Below are positions 37,009 through 46,358 of a stretch of DNA of 64,000 nucleotides, in pieces. Positions within the stretch are counted from its first letter, which is position 1. Every line of letters begins with the position of its first letter. This DNA comes from Marinobacter sp. LQ44 (GTDB lineage: Bacteria > Pseudomonadota > Gammaproteobacteria > Pseudomonadales > Oleiphilaceae), in the NCBI RefSeq assembly GCF_001447155.2, contig NZ_CP014754.1:2666001-2730000 (forward strand). The letters are read 5' to 3'. The position numbers and the translations under genes were made by a program. The notes beneath the pieces were generated by a model. The model ran no database searches and was not told where the DNA came from. It saw only the letters and a list, made by a program, of their open reading frames with translations.

Positions 37009-37812
37009 TCAGCGAGCGAAAATCTCACTGTAGAATTGCATGGTGCCGTTCCAGGACCGGGCAGCAGCGGTTTCATCGTAGGCGATGGGCATCCCGAACT
37101 GTTCGGCAACCTTGTCTGCGCCAGGGTTGGTGAAAGAGTGGGTTACTCCGGGGAAGCTCACCAGTGTCAGGTCCACTTCCGCGTTCTGCATCTCCCGAAC
37201 CAGGCTTGCTACCTGCTCTGAAGGCACCATCGGGTCGGCGCCACCGGTGTAAACCTGCACTTTGGCTTTTACCTTGCCAGCTTCTGCCTGAACCGGGCTG
37301 GACAGCGCGCCGTGGTAGCTGACCACCCCTGCCAGATCAACGCCAAGCCGAGCCATGTTCAATACCACGGCACCGCCGAAACAGTAACCCTGGGCGGCAA
37401 TACGGCCGGCATCCACGCTTTCGTGGTTCTGCAGCAGTTCTTTTGCCTTCATGAAACGGGCTTTCACCTGATCTATGTTTTTGGTGGCTTCCTGCATGAA
37501 TTCCTGGGCGGTATCCGGGTGTTCAGCCAGCTTGCCGTCACCGTACATGTCCAGGGCAAAGGCTGTGTAGCCTGCTGCAGCCAGCTTTTCTGCCTGCTCA
37601 CGGGCGAAGGCGTTATGACCCCACCACTCGTGAACCACCAGAACGCCGGGCCGTTTGCCCTCTTCTTCATCATCCCAGGCCATGTAGCCGCTGAAGGTCT
37701 GGCCATCCACTTCATAGGTGACCGTTTCGGTGCGAAGTTCCGCGTTGGCACTGGCGCCGGCAATGGCCAGGGCGAGCGCCGTGAGTTGAGTTGTTTTTCT
37801 GATTCCAGGCAT
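37009..37812 (-). CDS. Secreted dienelactone-hydrolase-family protein
   Basis: A 267-residue alpha/beta hydrolase with a signal peptide (ALALAIAGASANA, cleavage about residue 24). The catalytic triad of dienelactone hydrolases is visible: Cys144 in QGYCFGGAVV, Asp193 in GGADPMVP and His225 in GVTHSFTNP. HEWWGHNAFAREQAEKLA near residue 61 is also typical. The periplasmic location separates it from the cytosolic enzymes of chloroaromatic pathways, so its substrate is unknown. The start at 37812 is set by AAGGAG 9 nt upstream; an ATG directly after that site is too close. Confidence 0.88.
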   Translation of the reverse strand: MPGIRKTTQLTALALAIAGASANAELRTETVTYEVDGQTFSGYMAWDDEEEGKRPGVLVVHEWWGHNAFAREQAEKLAAAGYTAFALDMYGDGKLAEHPDTAQEFMQEATKNIDQVKARFMKAKELLQNHESVDAGRIAAQGYCFGGAVVLNMARLGVDLAGVVSYHGALSSPVQAEAGKVKAKVQVYTGGADPMVPSEQVASLVREMQNAEVDLTLVSFPGVTHSFTNPGADKVAEQFGMPIAYDETAAARSWNGTMQFYSEIFAR

Positions 37813-37943
37813 GTGGGTCATCTCCTTGTGTGGTGTTGGATTCCTTGTCATACGAGTGTTCAGACATACCCGATGAATACTGCCTACAGAACTAAATGAT
37901 CTGAGAACACCGGATTCGCGAACAAAATGGCATCAGGTGCTGC

Positions 37944-37971
37944 TTTCAACCTGACCATTCTTGACTATAGT
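37944..37971 (+). promoter_or_regulatory. Candidate promoter of the Yip1-family gene with imperfect palindrome
   Basis: TTTCAA (37944-37949) and TATAGT (37966-37971) are 16 nt apart. The -10 sits inside TTCTTGACTATAGTTAAGAA (37959-37978), a 20-bp palindrome with one mismatched pair, a position typical of operators. No regulator can be named. Confidence 0.35.
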
Positions 37972-38056
37972 TAAGAACAGGAACGGTGATAAGTCTGAAC
38001 TCGTTCAGGCACCGTATCCACCCATACCAATAACATCAATAACGAGGGGGTGGTCT

Positions 38057-38668
38057 ATGCTCCTGTCACACGCGTTTGGTCTGTTTACCCACCCGGACCA
38101 AGAGTGGGCATCCATAAAGAAAGAACACGAACATCCAACCCGGCTGTATGTTGCCTATGTGGTTATTCTGGGAGCTATCGCGCCGATCTGTGCTTACATC
38201 TCAACCGCGCATTTCGGCTGGTCCGTCGGCAATGAGCGATTGATCAAGCTGACGGAAATCAGTGCGTTGCAGCTGAGCGTCCTGACATACATTGCCATGC
38301 TGGTGGGCGTCTTTGCCCTGGGCTACGCCATTAACTGGATGGCAAAAACCTACGGTGCCAAAGAGGAACACGTACCTTCTAACGGTATTGCCCTGGCGGC
38401 TTATTCCTGCACTCCGCTGTTCCTGGCTGGCTTTGCGCTGTTGTACCCGGTGCCATGGTTCAACGCGGCTGTGTTTCTGGCGGCAGCCTGTTACGGTGCC
38501 TGGCTGATGTATGACGGCCTGCCCATCGTGATGGGGATCGAGAAAGAGCGTGCGGTCATGTACGGCGGGGCCCTGCTGACCGTTGCCCTGGTGATTCTCG
38601 TTTCTACTCGTGTTGGCTCGGTCATTCTCTGGAACTTCGGTGTCGGCCCGGTGTTTGTCAGCGGGTAG
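38057..38668 (+). CDS. Yip1-family inner-membrane protein
   Basis: A 203-residue membrane protein with five predicted helices and the Yip1 pattern: a soluble N-terminus LLSHAFGLFTHPDQEW followed by helices with conserved Tyr/Pro turns (YSCTPLFLAGFALLYPVPW, then LPIVMGIEKERA). Bacterial Yip1 proteins have no settled function. GAGGGGGTGG lies before the ATG at 38057; the frame is open upstream to 37961 without a better start. A terminator follows. Confidence 0.8.
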   Translation: MLLSHAFGLFTHPDQEWASIKKEHEHPTRLYVAYVVILGAIAPICAYISTAHFGWSVGNERLIKLTEISALQLSVLTYIAMLVGVFALGYAINWMAKTYGAKEEHVPSNGIALAAYSCTPLFLAGFALLYPVPWFNAAVFLAAACYGAWLMYDGLPIVMGIEKERAVMYGGALLTVALVILVSTRVGSVILWNFGVGPVFVSG

Positions 38669-38694
38669 TCGTAACCTGCCAATCATCTGCCATC

Positions 38695-38722
38695 AAAGGG
38701 GAGCTTCGGCTCCTCTTTTTTT
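38695..38722 (+). terminator. Intrinsic terminator after the Yip1-family gene
   Basis: A 10-bp stem with one G-U pair (38695-38704 with 38709-38718), a TTCG tetraloop and a run of seven T. Confidence 0.9.
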
Positions 38723-38886
38723 GTGACCTGGTGCCTGCCTTCCCCTAGTTGTCGGCATTTGCCACAGGGATGTCGCAATCCGGCAACGCGGTTTTCATCT
38801 GAGCAGTCTAGCGTTTGGTCTGCGGTCGCGAATCGGGCGGCCGCCCACAACAGGACAAGCTCAGAATGAATAATAAGGGGAACAGA

Positions 38887-40629
38887 ATGGCACGGTTAAC
38901 ACGCAGGGATTTTCTGAAAGCCTCGGCCTTGGGGATGGGAGCAGTAGTTGTCTCAACCGGATTGGCGGGTTGTGTGTTCGACAGCAGCGATAAGCGCAGC
39001 GTTGAGTTCACCCATGGTGTCGCCAGTGGCGACCCGTTGCAGGATAGCGTCATACTCTGGACGCGCGCGGTGCCGGATAGGGCGACCTCGGTAGAGGTGG
39101 GCTGGGAAATTGCCAGGGACGCCGAGTTTGATGAGATCGTACACTCCGGCACCGCCGAGGCCAGCGCAGAGCATGATTACACGGTGAAGGTGGATGCCCG
39201 GGGCCTATCCGATGGCCAGCGCTACTTCTATCGTTTCCGCTCCGCCAACAGCACATCGCCTGTTGGCACTACCCGAACCCTCCCTGAGGGCAGCATTGAT
39301 CAAGTGAAGCTGGCTGTTGTCTCGTGCTCCAACTATCCGGCGGGCTATTTCAATGTCTATCGGGAGATTGCCACCCGACAGGATCTGGACGCCCTGGTTC
39401 ATTTGGGAGACTACATCTACGAATACAGCAGTGAGGCCGACAGCTACGCAGCAGCAGATGCCGAGGCATTGGGGCGCACCTTCCCGGAGGCCAATAATCT
39501 GGAGTTGATTACTCTGCAGGATTACCGCCAACGCTACGGCATCTATCGCAAGGACGATGACCTTCAGGAATTGCACCGCGTTATGCCGTTCATCGTGGTA
39601 TGGGACGACCATGAGGTCACCAACGACACCTGGCGCGAGGGTGCAGAGAACCACAATCCGGAGCTGGGAGAAGGCGATTTCGGCGAACGCAGGATTGCCG
39701 CCCTGCGGGCCTTCTTTGAGTGGATGCCGATCCGCCCGGTAATAGAGGGTAGTAACGAAACTATCTATCGGAGTTTCCGGTTTGGTGACCTGGTTGATCT
39801 GCATATGCTGGATACCCGCATTATTGGCCGTGACCAGCAGCTGGATTACATGAACTACCTCGGGGAGGGTGGCCTGGATGTAGATGCTTTCCGGGCGGCA
39901 GTAGGGGATCCGAACCGCACCCTTTTGGGCGCCGAACAGCGTTTGTGGTTGCAGTCGGCACTTGCGCAGGGCACGGCTACCTGGCAGGTGCTTGGCCAGC
40001 AGGTGCTGATGGGGCGCATGAACCTGCCCGCCGAGCTGCTGATGGCCATTGCGACACAGAATCTGGAAAACCTGCCGGCATCACTGGCCGAACTGGCAAC
40101 GCTGAAAGCCCGGGCGCTGCAGGATGATCCCACACTTACCGAACAGGAGCTGGCGCGGCTTGAACTGGCAGTACCCTATAACCTGGATGCCTGGGACGGC
40201 TACCAGTACGAACGGGAAGTGGTTCTCGCCACCGCCCGGCAGCTGGACAGGAACCTGGTGGTGCTGGCCGGTGATACCCATAATGCCTGGGCCAACAACC
40301 TCCGGGATGTGGAAGGGCGACAGATAGGCGTGGAGTTTGCCACGGCCTCGGTGACCTCGCCTGGGCTTGAGGGATATCTGGGACTGCCGGCAGAGATGAT
40401 TCCGCAAGCCGAACAAGGCATCGGGCTGCTGGTTGATGATCTGGACTACCTCGACATTAGCCAGAGGGGATATATGCTGGTGACGTTTACCCCGACAGAG
40501 GCGCGTTCAGAATGGCATTTTCTGGATACCGTGAAAAGCCGGAGCTATGAGAGCCTCAGTCAGGCCACGATCTCTCTGCGCACATTGCCTGGTTCCGAGG
40601 GGCGCCGCCTGGAGCAACCGGCAGGGTGA
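38887..40629 (+). CDS. phoD: Tat-exported PhoD-family alkaline phosphatase/phosphodiesterase
   Basis: A 580-residue metal-dependent phosphatase exported folded by the Tat system. Signal: twin arginine in TRRDFLKAS (Arg6-Arg7) and hydrophobic core, ending in LAGC (Cys29), a possible lipobox. The PhoD catalytic region shows HLGDYIYEY, VWDDHEVTNDTW, LDTRIIGRDQQ and VVLAGDTHNAWAN, which carry the Ca/Fe ligands of the family. ATG at 38887 follows AAGGGG; another ATG at 38866 is possible. By family knowledge it releases phosphate from organic esters and would fit the Pho regulon, yet I see no convincing Pho box upstream. Confidence 0.9.
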   Translation: MARLTRRDFLKASALGMGAVVVSTGLAGCVFDSSDKRSVEFTHGVASGDPLQDSVILWTRAVPDRATSVEVGWEIARDAEFDEIVHSGTAEASAEHDYTVKVDARGLSDGQRYFYRFRSANSTSPVGTTRTLPEGSIDQVKLAVVSCSNYPAGYFNVYREIATRQDLDALVHLGDYIYEYSSEADSYAAADAEALGRTFPEANNLELITLQDYRQRYGIYRKDDDLQELHRVMPFIVVWDDHEVTNDTWREGAENHNPELGEGDFGERRIAALRAFFEWMPIRPVIEGSNETIYRSFRFGDLVDLHMLDTRIIGRDQQLDYMNYLGEGGLDVDAFRAAVGDPNRTLLGAEQRLWLQSALAQGTATWQVLGQQVLMGRMNLPAELLMAIATQNLENLPASLAELATLKARALQDDPTLTEQELARLELAVPYNLDAWDGYQYEREVVLATARQLDRNLVVLAGDTHNAWANNLRDVEGRQIGVEFATASVTSPGLEGYLGLPAEMIPQAEQGIGLLVDDLDYLDISQRGYMLVTFTPTEARSEWHFLDTVKSRSYESLSQATISLRTLPGSEGRRLEQPAG

Positions 40630-40641
40630 TGTCACCAAGGG

Positions 40642-40658
40642 CCCGGGCAATGCCCGGG
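40642..40658. terminator. Hairpin between convergent phoD and P-type ATPase genes
   Basis: CCCGGGC-AAT-GCCCGGG, a 7-bp GC stem in a 38-bp gap between convergent genes. The T-run after it is short, so efficiency is uncertain. Confidence 0.55.
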
Positions 40659-40667
40659 TCAGTTTAA

Positions 40668-43433
40668 TCACGGTTGTCGCTCGCGCCCGAGGCCCGAGGA
40701 AAGGCGGGCGATAATCCACTTCTCCAGCTCTACCACCAAGAGCAGAAAAATCCCGAACGTCAGGCTCAGTAACAGGTTAGTTGCACCGGGCCCCGTGGTG
40801 CCAAACAGCAACTGTAAGGGCGGCGCATAGGCAAAGGCGGCTTGCAAAATCACCAGAATGCCGATGGCGATCCAGATAGGACGACTGCCAAACAGGCCGC
40901 GCCAGTTGAGCACCGAGGAATACAGGTGGCGCACATTGAACAGGTAGAAAATCTGCCCGGCTACAAGCGTCATGATGGCTGCCGTACGGGCCAGTTCAAG
41001 GTCCGCTCCCAGGCCGGTGAGCCAGTAGAAATGACCGAAAGTGCCTGCCCACAGCAATAGCCCGACAAACGGTATGCGCCATAGAAACCCACCGGACATC
41101 AGGGCCTGGCGAGAACTGCGGGGAGGGCGCGCCATGGTGCCGGGTTCGGTGGGTTCAAAGGCCAGAGCCATGGCCAGCGTGACAGCCGTCACCATATTGA
41201 CCCAGAGTACCTGAACCGGAGTCAGTGGTAATGGCATCGCAAGCAGGACCGCCATGAAAATGGTCAGTCCCTGGCCCGCGTTGGTCGGCAACAGGTAAAG
41301 AATGGCTTTGCGAATATTGTCGTAAACCGTTCTGCCTTGTTCCACGGCGCGGGCGATGGTGGCGAAGTTGTCATCGGCAAGCACCATCTCGGAGGCCTCT
41401 TTGGCAGCTTCGGTGCCTTTCTTGCCCATAGCTACACCGACATCGGCCTGTTTCAGCGCTGGTGCGTCGTTTACGCCATCACCGGTCATGGCCACGACAT
41501 CTTCATGGGCCTGGAGCGCACGGACCAGCCGCAGTTTGTGCTCCGGACTGGTGCGGGCAAAAATGGTTACCCGGGAAACGGCTTCGACCAGTTCTTGCTC
41601 CGATAGGGCCTCAAGCTGCTGCCCCGTCATTGCCGGTTCCTCCCCGGCGATTCCGAGTTGGCGGCCGATAGCCTGCGCGGTGCCACTGTGGTCGCCGGTG
41701 ATCATCACGACCCGGATTCCCGCTGCCTGACACTGTGACACCGCCTCAATGGCTTCCTGCCTTGGGGGATCCATGATGCCGTACAAGCCCAGCAGTACAA
41801 GGTCAGACTCGACTTCGTGCCATTCCAGATGAGTCAGGTCACCTGGCACTTTTCGGCAGGCCACCGCCAGAACTCGCTGGCCTTCATCGGCGATAGCCTG
41901 CATCCGATCATGCCAGTAATCGTTGTCCAGTGGCTCCGGTTCAGTGGTGCCCATTTGTGTGGAGCACCTTTCCAGAACTCGTTCGGGTGCGCCTTTTAGA
42001 AAGATCCAGTTTCCCGTTCCATGTTCGTCGTCCCTGTTCAGGGTGGCCATGAACTTATGCTCTGAGGCAAACGGTATGCGATCCAGTTGGTGCCAACGAT
42101 GGTTCAGGTCGTCAGGGTTCAGCCCTGCCTTGCGCGCGACTGCCACCAGAGCGCCTTCTGTCGGTTCTCCATTGAGTATCCAGTCGCCGGCCCTTTCTGA
42201 AATTTCGGCATCATTACAAAGAAGTCCTGCCCGTAACATCTGGATCACGGTCAGGTCGTCGTTTGGATCGAACGGCTTGCCGGATTCCTCAAATTCCCCG
42301 ACGGGTTCGTAACCGACACCGCTGACGGTCAGGCTCCGGTGAGCCATTTCTACCGTCTCGACTTTCATCTCATTGCGGGTCAGCGTGCCGGTTTTGTCCG
42401 AGCAGATTGTGGTTACGGCACCGAGGGTTTCGACCGCGGGCAATCGTCGGATGATCGCGTTTCGGCGCGCCATTTCCTGCACGCCAATGGCAAGCGTGAT
42501 GGTGAGGATAGCTGGCATCCCCTCTGGAATGGCCGCTACGGCCAGGCTGGCCGCCGCAAGGAACATCTCTGCGAGCTCGGTTTGGCGAACCCAGTAGCCG
42601 ATAGCAAACGTCAGGGCTGATACCATCACGATCACAGCACTCAACCATCGTCCGAAGATGGCGACCTGGCGCAGCAAGGGTGTTGTGACAGCTTCTACCG
42701 ACGCCATCAGCTCACTTATGCGGCCAATCTCTGTTTGCTGGCCGGTGCCCACCACAACGCCGTAGCCATTGCCGAAGGTGACCAGTGTGCTGGAGTAAGC
42801 CATATTCGCCCGATCCCCGAGGGGCAGTTTTTCCTCCAGTTCAGCCTCCTCTTTATCTGACGCTTCGGATTCACCGGTCAGGGCTGCTTCTTCGATTCTC
42901 AGGTCGGCACTTTCGATCAGGCGAATGTCCGCCGGTACACGATCGCCGGCCTTGAGTCTGACAATGTCGCCAGGCACAAGCATTTCGGCGGCAACTTCCT
43001 GGCGCTTGCCGTCACGAATGACCTGGGCGGTCGGTGATAACATGTTACGAATGGCGCCGAGGGCGCGCTCGGCTTTGCCTTCCTGGAAGAAACCGACCAG
43101 GGCATTGATCAGAACGACACCGAGAATGACACCGGTATCCACCCAGTGCCCAAGCAAGGCTGTTCCGACCGCAGCCAGAATCAGGATGTAGATCAGAATG
43201 TTGTGAAACTGACGTAAGAAGCGGATGAGTGGGCCAGGGCCATCGACCGCAGGCAGCCGGTTATAGCCATAACTGGCAAGGCGTTGGCTGGCCTCGGACT
43301 CCGCAAGGCCGCGATGATCGGTTTCAAGGGCGATCAGGGCCTCTTCAGACCCGATGCTATGCCAGGGACGATTCAAGTCAGTGGTGTGGCCTGGTGCTCC
43401 TGCCGATGATGGCTGAGTCGGAACTTCGCTCAT
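40668..43433 (-). CDS. Cation-transporting P-type ATPase (P2 type, SERCA/PMR1-like)
   Basis: A 921-residue membrane ATPase. Order: cation-ATPase N-terminal domain (SIGSEEALIALETDHRGL), actuator domain with TGESEASDK, helix 4 ion motif VAAIPEGMPA, phosphorylation motif SDKTGTLTRNEM, nucleotide domain KGAPERVLERC, hinge TGDGVNDAPALKQADVG and the C-terminal P2-type membrane domain. IPEGMP and overall layout are those of Ca2+/Mn2+ or Na+ pumps, not heavy-metal pumps. Ion specificity cannot be fixed from sequence. It lies 19 nt after the phosphoketolase-family gene with GGAGGG at its start, so the two form an operon. Confidence 0.9.
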   Translation of the reverse strand: MSEVPTQPSSAGAPGHTTDLNRPWHSIGSEEALIALETDHRGLAESEASQRLASYGYNRLPAVDGPGPLIRFLRQFHNILIYILILAAVGTALLGHWVDTGVILGVVLINALVGFFQEGKAERALGAIRNMLSPTAQVIRDGKRQEVAAEMLVPGDIVRLKAGDRVPADIRLIESADLRIEEAALTGESEASDKEEAELEEKLPLGDRANMAYSSTLVTFGNGYGVVVGTGQQTEIGRISELMASVEAVTTPLLRQVAIFGRWLSAVIVMVSALTFAIGYWVRQTELAEMFLAAASLAVAAIPEGMPAILTITLAIGVQEMARRNAIIRRLPAVETLGAVTTICSDKTGTLTRNEMKVETVEMAHRSLTVSGVGYEPVGEFEESGKPFDPNDDLTVIQMLRAGLLCNDAEISERAGDWILNGEPTEGALVAVARKAGLNPDDLNHRWHQLDRIPFASEHKFMATLNRDDEHGTGNWIFLKGAPERVLERCSTQMGTTEPEPLDNDYWHDRMQAIADEGQRVLAVACRKVPGDLTHLEWHEVESDLVLLGLYGIMDPPRQEAIEAVSQCQAAGIRVVMITGDHSGTAQAIGRQLGIAGEEPAMTGQQLEALSEQELVEAVSRVTIFARTSPEHKLRLVRALQAHEDVVAMTGDGVNDAPALKQADVGVAMGKKGTEAAKEASEMVLADDNFATIARAVEQGRTVYDNIRKAILYLLPTNAGQGLTIFMAVLLAMPLPLTPVQVLWVNMVTAVTLAMALAFEPTEPGTMARPPRSSRQALMSGGFLWRIPFVGLLLWAGTFGHFYWLTGLGADLELARTAAIMTLVAGQIFYLFNVRHLYSSVLNWRGLFGSRPIWIAIGILVILQAAFAYAPPLQLLFGTTGPGATNLLLSLTFGIFLLLVVELEKWIIARLSSGLGRERQP

Positions 43434-43452
43434 GTGGGGTCCCTCCGGGTGC

Positions 43453-45873
43453 TCAGGGCAAGCCCCGGGTTATCACCGAAGGATCTCCGCGACCTTCCAC
43501 GGCTGCCAGCTCTGCGCTGGACAGCCACTCGCCCGGTGGTTTGTCCATGACGTCGGCACAGGCCGCCAGGGCGTGGCCCCAGGAACACTGGTTGGCGAAC
43601 AGCATGCCGGCTTCGTTCAGGGTGCCACCGCGGTTGATGTATCCCAATACCCGTGAATGGGCGGGCTGGGGGAACAGAGTGTGCAGGTGTCCCCGGAACA
43701 CTTCCGGGCGCATGTGGGTGAGTGCCACTCGCCGCTGCATCCGGTGCGGGAACAGCCGTTCCCGCTCGAACTCGGTCAGGCAGGCGGCCGCTTCGAGGGG
43801 ATCCCGGGGCTGGCGGAACCGGCCCGGTTCCTGCAAGTAGACCAGACGGAACGGCGTTCCGGTTTCCCGCAAACGTTCGCAGGCGCGAATGGCCTCTGAT
43901 AGTTGATAGGCACCATTGGCAATCAGCAGCAGGGGCTCCTCACCGGCAGAGGTGTCTTCGTCGACCACCAAGGCGCCGTGCCTTGCCAGGCGCTCAGCCT
44001 CGTGAGCATTGAACACACAGGGCCGGTCACGCTTCGGGATAACCATGCAGCTGATTCTCCCGCGTTCGGTGAATACCGACGGCAGAACCGCGAGGGTGCT
44101 GTTGTAGTCGGCAGGGAAAAGCACCCGGGATACATCGCTCATCTCGCCAAGCAAAGCCTCACAGAACGTAGTGTCCTGATGGGACTGCTCGTTCTTGCCG
44201 TTTTCCCAGGTGTGGGAGGTGGCTATGATCGGGAAGCCAAGCCAGCGCGCGGGCCGGCCCACCTCTTTCTGATGCCTGGCAAAGATCAGCTCCTGCCGCA
44301 CCGCCCCGAGCATTTTTACGCAGAAGGCCTCATAACTGGCAACCAGATTCAGGCCGGCTTTGTTGGCCAGGCAGGCAGAGACCACGGCCTCCTCGTTAAG
44401 GGCGGTGATGATATGGCCGTGAATGGATTCGTCATCGCTTTCCGGGTCGTTCACTCGATGCCTGAGGTCTTTGAGAACACCCGTCAGCCGATTACTCGCC
44501 AGTTCATCCGGATTGCCCACCCTGGGCCGAAGATCCGGATTGCTCCTGGTCAGTGCCCGGAAGAAGGCATCCACGGCCGTCATCGGTGATGACTTGTCCT
44601 GACTGTATGGCAATACCGGAACCTGGGGTTCACGTGGGTTGCGCAGTGCCAGGGGGTGATCCCGCTCAAGGGGGCGTTGTTGCTGGCGATGCTCGTTCAG
44701 CGCAGCAACGGCCCACTCAAGTTCTTCCGGAGGTACCCACAGGGGCTGGATGTGCTCGTTGAACAGGTCCCGGGCCCGGGTGTCCAGCCGCGGGTTGCCC
44801 GGCAGGGGCAGGTTGTGGGCAGAATTTTGACCGGCACCGTAGAATCCGAAACCCTTGGTGGTTTCGGCGATACCGTATGGGATGCGGACGGGGTAGCTGG
44901 CTTCACCACGGCTGGCGGCGTTGCCATGGGCCGCCAGTGTCCGCTCCATATCAAACAGGGTGCAAACAAATGCCGCAGGGTCTTTGCCATCGAAACGTGC
45001 CGGCTCAAATCCGTGTGCCTCAAGCAGTTCGGCGAAGCGTTCCAGCCCTTCCCGGGTGCCCAGCTCGGTGCGCTGTTCAATTCTTCGGCCATTGGCAATC
45101 ATGATCGGCAGAACCTGCCCGCAATCGTCCGCCCGCCACCAGCGCGGAATCCAGTCGCTTCCTCTTTGTTCCTCTGCGGCGCCGTCCGAGAGGAAGGCCA
45201 CCAGTGATTCGCCCGGCAGCGGCATGTGGGCATACTGCAGTTCGGCGAAGCCCAGGTAGCCGCCCTCCAGGATGCCCCCGGCGGTGTGCGGATTGACGTG
45301 ACTGCCCAGGGGGGAGGCCATGGTGCCGTCGGGCTTCTGGCGGTAGCTGTAAAAATCCGAGGCAAGCCGCGACAAACCGTCCGGTGCCAGGTAGCGGGCC
45401 CGCTGTTCCGGATGCAGGTTACCCGTCAACACGTTGAGGGCGTCGACGGCGGCAACGCAATGGCCCTGGCCCATCAGCCAGCTCCGGGTTTGACCGGTCA
45501 GGTTGTTCAAGGCCAGGTAAGCAGCGTAGGCAGGCACCATATTGAGGGCGCCACCGGTATGGCCTTCGGGTGATGCTTTGAAATCCTGTGCAGCCAGTGG
45601 TGCCCCGGAGATGTCCACCCGGTTGCAGTAGGTCATGTGCACCACCAGCCAGAGCCCTGCGCTGGTGAGACGGTCCAGGTAGGCCAGTTTCTGGTAGACG
45701 GTATCGGTATCGGGCTGGAGGCCGTTCGCCACCAGTTTTTGGGCCAGAGCCTGAACCCTGGCTTCGGTGTCTTCCGAGTGGCGGATAACCCCATAGCCCT
45801 GCTGCCAGCGTTGGTAGGCTGCACTGTTGTATGCAGGAGCCGGCGATGGAGCTTGTACGTTGGGCGATGGCAT
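43453..45873 (-). CDS. Phosphoketolase-family thiamine-diphosphate enzyme
   Basis: An 806-residue protein of phosphoketolase length and order. Recognisable regions: EGHTGGALNMVPAYAAYL, NPHTAGGILEGGYLGFAEL, the ThDP-site counterpart LSDGAAEEQRGSDWIPRWW, TSHTWENGKNEQSHQDTTF and the C-terminal INRGGTLNEAGMLFANQ. Classical phosphoketolases split xylulose 5-phosphate or fructose 6-phosphate to acetyl phosphate. Several diagnostic segments are altered (SDG for GDG; no PGHGG-type loop), so it belongs to a divergent branch, some members of which I recall being annotated as xylulose 5-phosphate 3-epimerase. GGAGG precedes the ATG. First gene of an operon with the P-type ATPase. Confidence 0.8.
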   Translation of the reverse strand: MPSPNVQAPSPAPAYNSAAYQRWQQGYGVIRHSEDTEARVQALAQKLVANGLQPDTDTVYQKLAYLDRLTSAGLWLVVHMTYCNRVDISGAPLAAQDFKASPEGHTGGALNMVPAYAAYLALNNLTGQTRSWLMGQGHCVAAVDALNVLTGNLHPEQRARYLAPDGLSRLASDFYSYRQKPDGTMASPLGSHVNPHTAGGILEGGYLGFAELQYAHMPLPGESLVAFLSDGAAEEQRGSDWIPRWWRADDCGQVLPIMIANGRRIEQRTELGTREGLERFAELLEAHGFEPARFDGKDPAAFVCTLFDMERTLAAHGNAASRGEASYPVRIPYGIAETTKGFGFYGAGQNSAHNLPLPGNPRLDTRARDLFNEHIQPLWVPPEELEWAVAALNEHRQQQRPLERDHPLALRNPREPQVPVLPYSQDKSSPMTAVDAFFRALTRSNPDLRPRVGNPDELASNRLTGVLKDLRHRVNDPESDDESIHGHIITALNEEAVVSACLANKAGLNLVASYEAFCVKMLGAVRQELIFARHQKEVGRPARWLGFPIIATSHTWENGKNEQSHQDTTFCEALLGEMSDVSRVLFPADYNSTLAVLPSVFTERGRISCMVIPKRDRPCVFNAHEAERLARHGALVVDEDTSAGEEPLLLIANGAYQLSEAIRACERLRETGTPFRLVYLQEPGRFRQPRDPLEAAACLTEFERERLFPHRMQRRVALTHMRPEVFRGHLHTLFPQPAHSRVLGYINRGGTLNEAGMLFANQCSWGHALAACADVMDKPPGEWLSSAELAAVEGRGDPSVITRGLP

Positions 45874-46067
45874 GGTGCGGCCTCCATGGCTTTTGAGCTT
45901 GAGAGTGTTAAAGAAGTGTAAAACGCCCGGCCCGGGGATCCCTTGATTCAGGTCAGTCGTAATTGCATCTTTTCGGAAGCGTCACAAAGCCACGAGCGAT
46001 GGGTTGGGTTATCGGTAGAAACGTTATAGGATGTTTCTTCCAAACTTGTCCTGAAAGGAATCAGACA

Positions 46068-46358
46068 ATGAGCAAAGCTATCGTGCTGTTGGGAGATCTC
46101 GGTTCAGACCATCAGGGATTTCCGCCTACCCCGGTTCTCGCCGGTTCTCCGGATGTGCTTGTGGATGGCAAACCGGTTGCCCGCCTTGGCGACCCCCTGG
46201 CACCCCATTCCAAGCCCAAGCATTCCAACCACCCCAGAGTGATTGCCGAAGGGTCATCGTCGGTGATGATCAATGGCAAACCGGCTGCCATTACAGGTAG
46301 CGCTGTATCCTGCGGCGGGGTGACGATCGGCAGCGGCTCTGTGATTATCGGGGGCTGA
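46068..46358 (+). CDS. PAAR-domain protein (type VI secretion spike tip), orphan
   Basis: A 96-residue, glycine-rich PAAR protein. The fold pattern is clear: LLGDLGSDHQGFPPTPVLAGS, then DVLVDGKPVARLGD, VMINGKPAAITGSAVSCGG and GSGSVIIGG, with histidines and a cysteine in zinc-ligand positions. PAAR proteins cap the VgrG spike of type VI secretion and can carry effectors; this one has no extra domain. No vgrG, hcp or other secretion gene is in the window. AAAGGAATC precedes the ATG. Its last 14 bp overlap the 3' end of the convergent EAL-protein gene. Confidence 0.88.
   Translation: MSKAIVLLGDLGSDHQGFPPTPVLAGSPDVLVDGKPVARLGDPLAPHSKPKHSNHPRVIAEGSSSVMINGKPAAITGSAVSCGGVTIGSGSVIIGG

Noticed and set aside
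38723..38886. Pho box upstream of phoD
   Set aside because: TTGTCGG-N4-TGCCACA has the spacing but a poor match in the second half, so it was not called.
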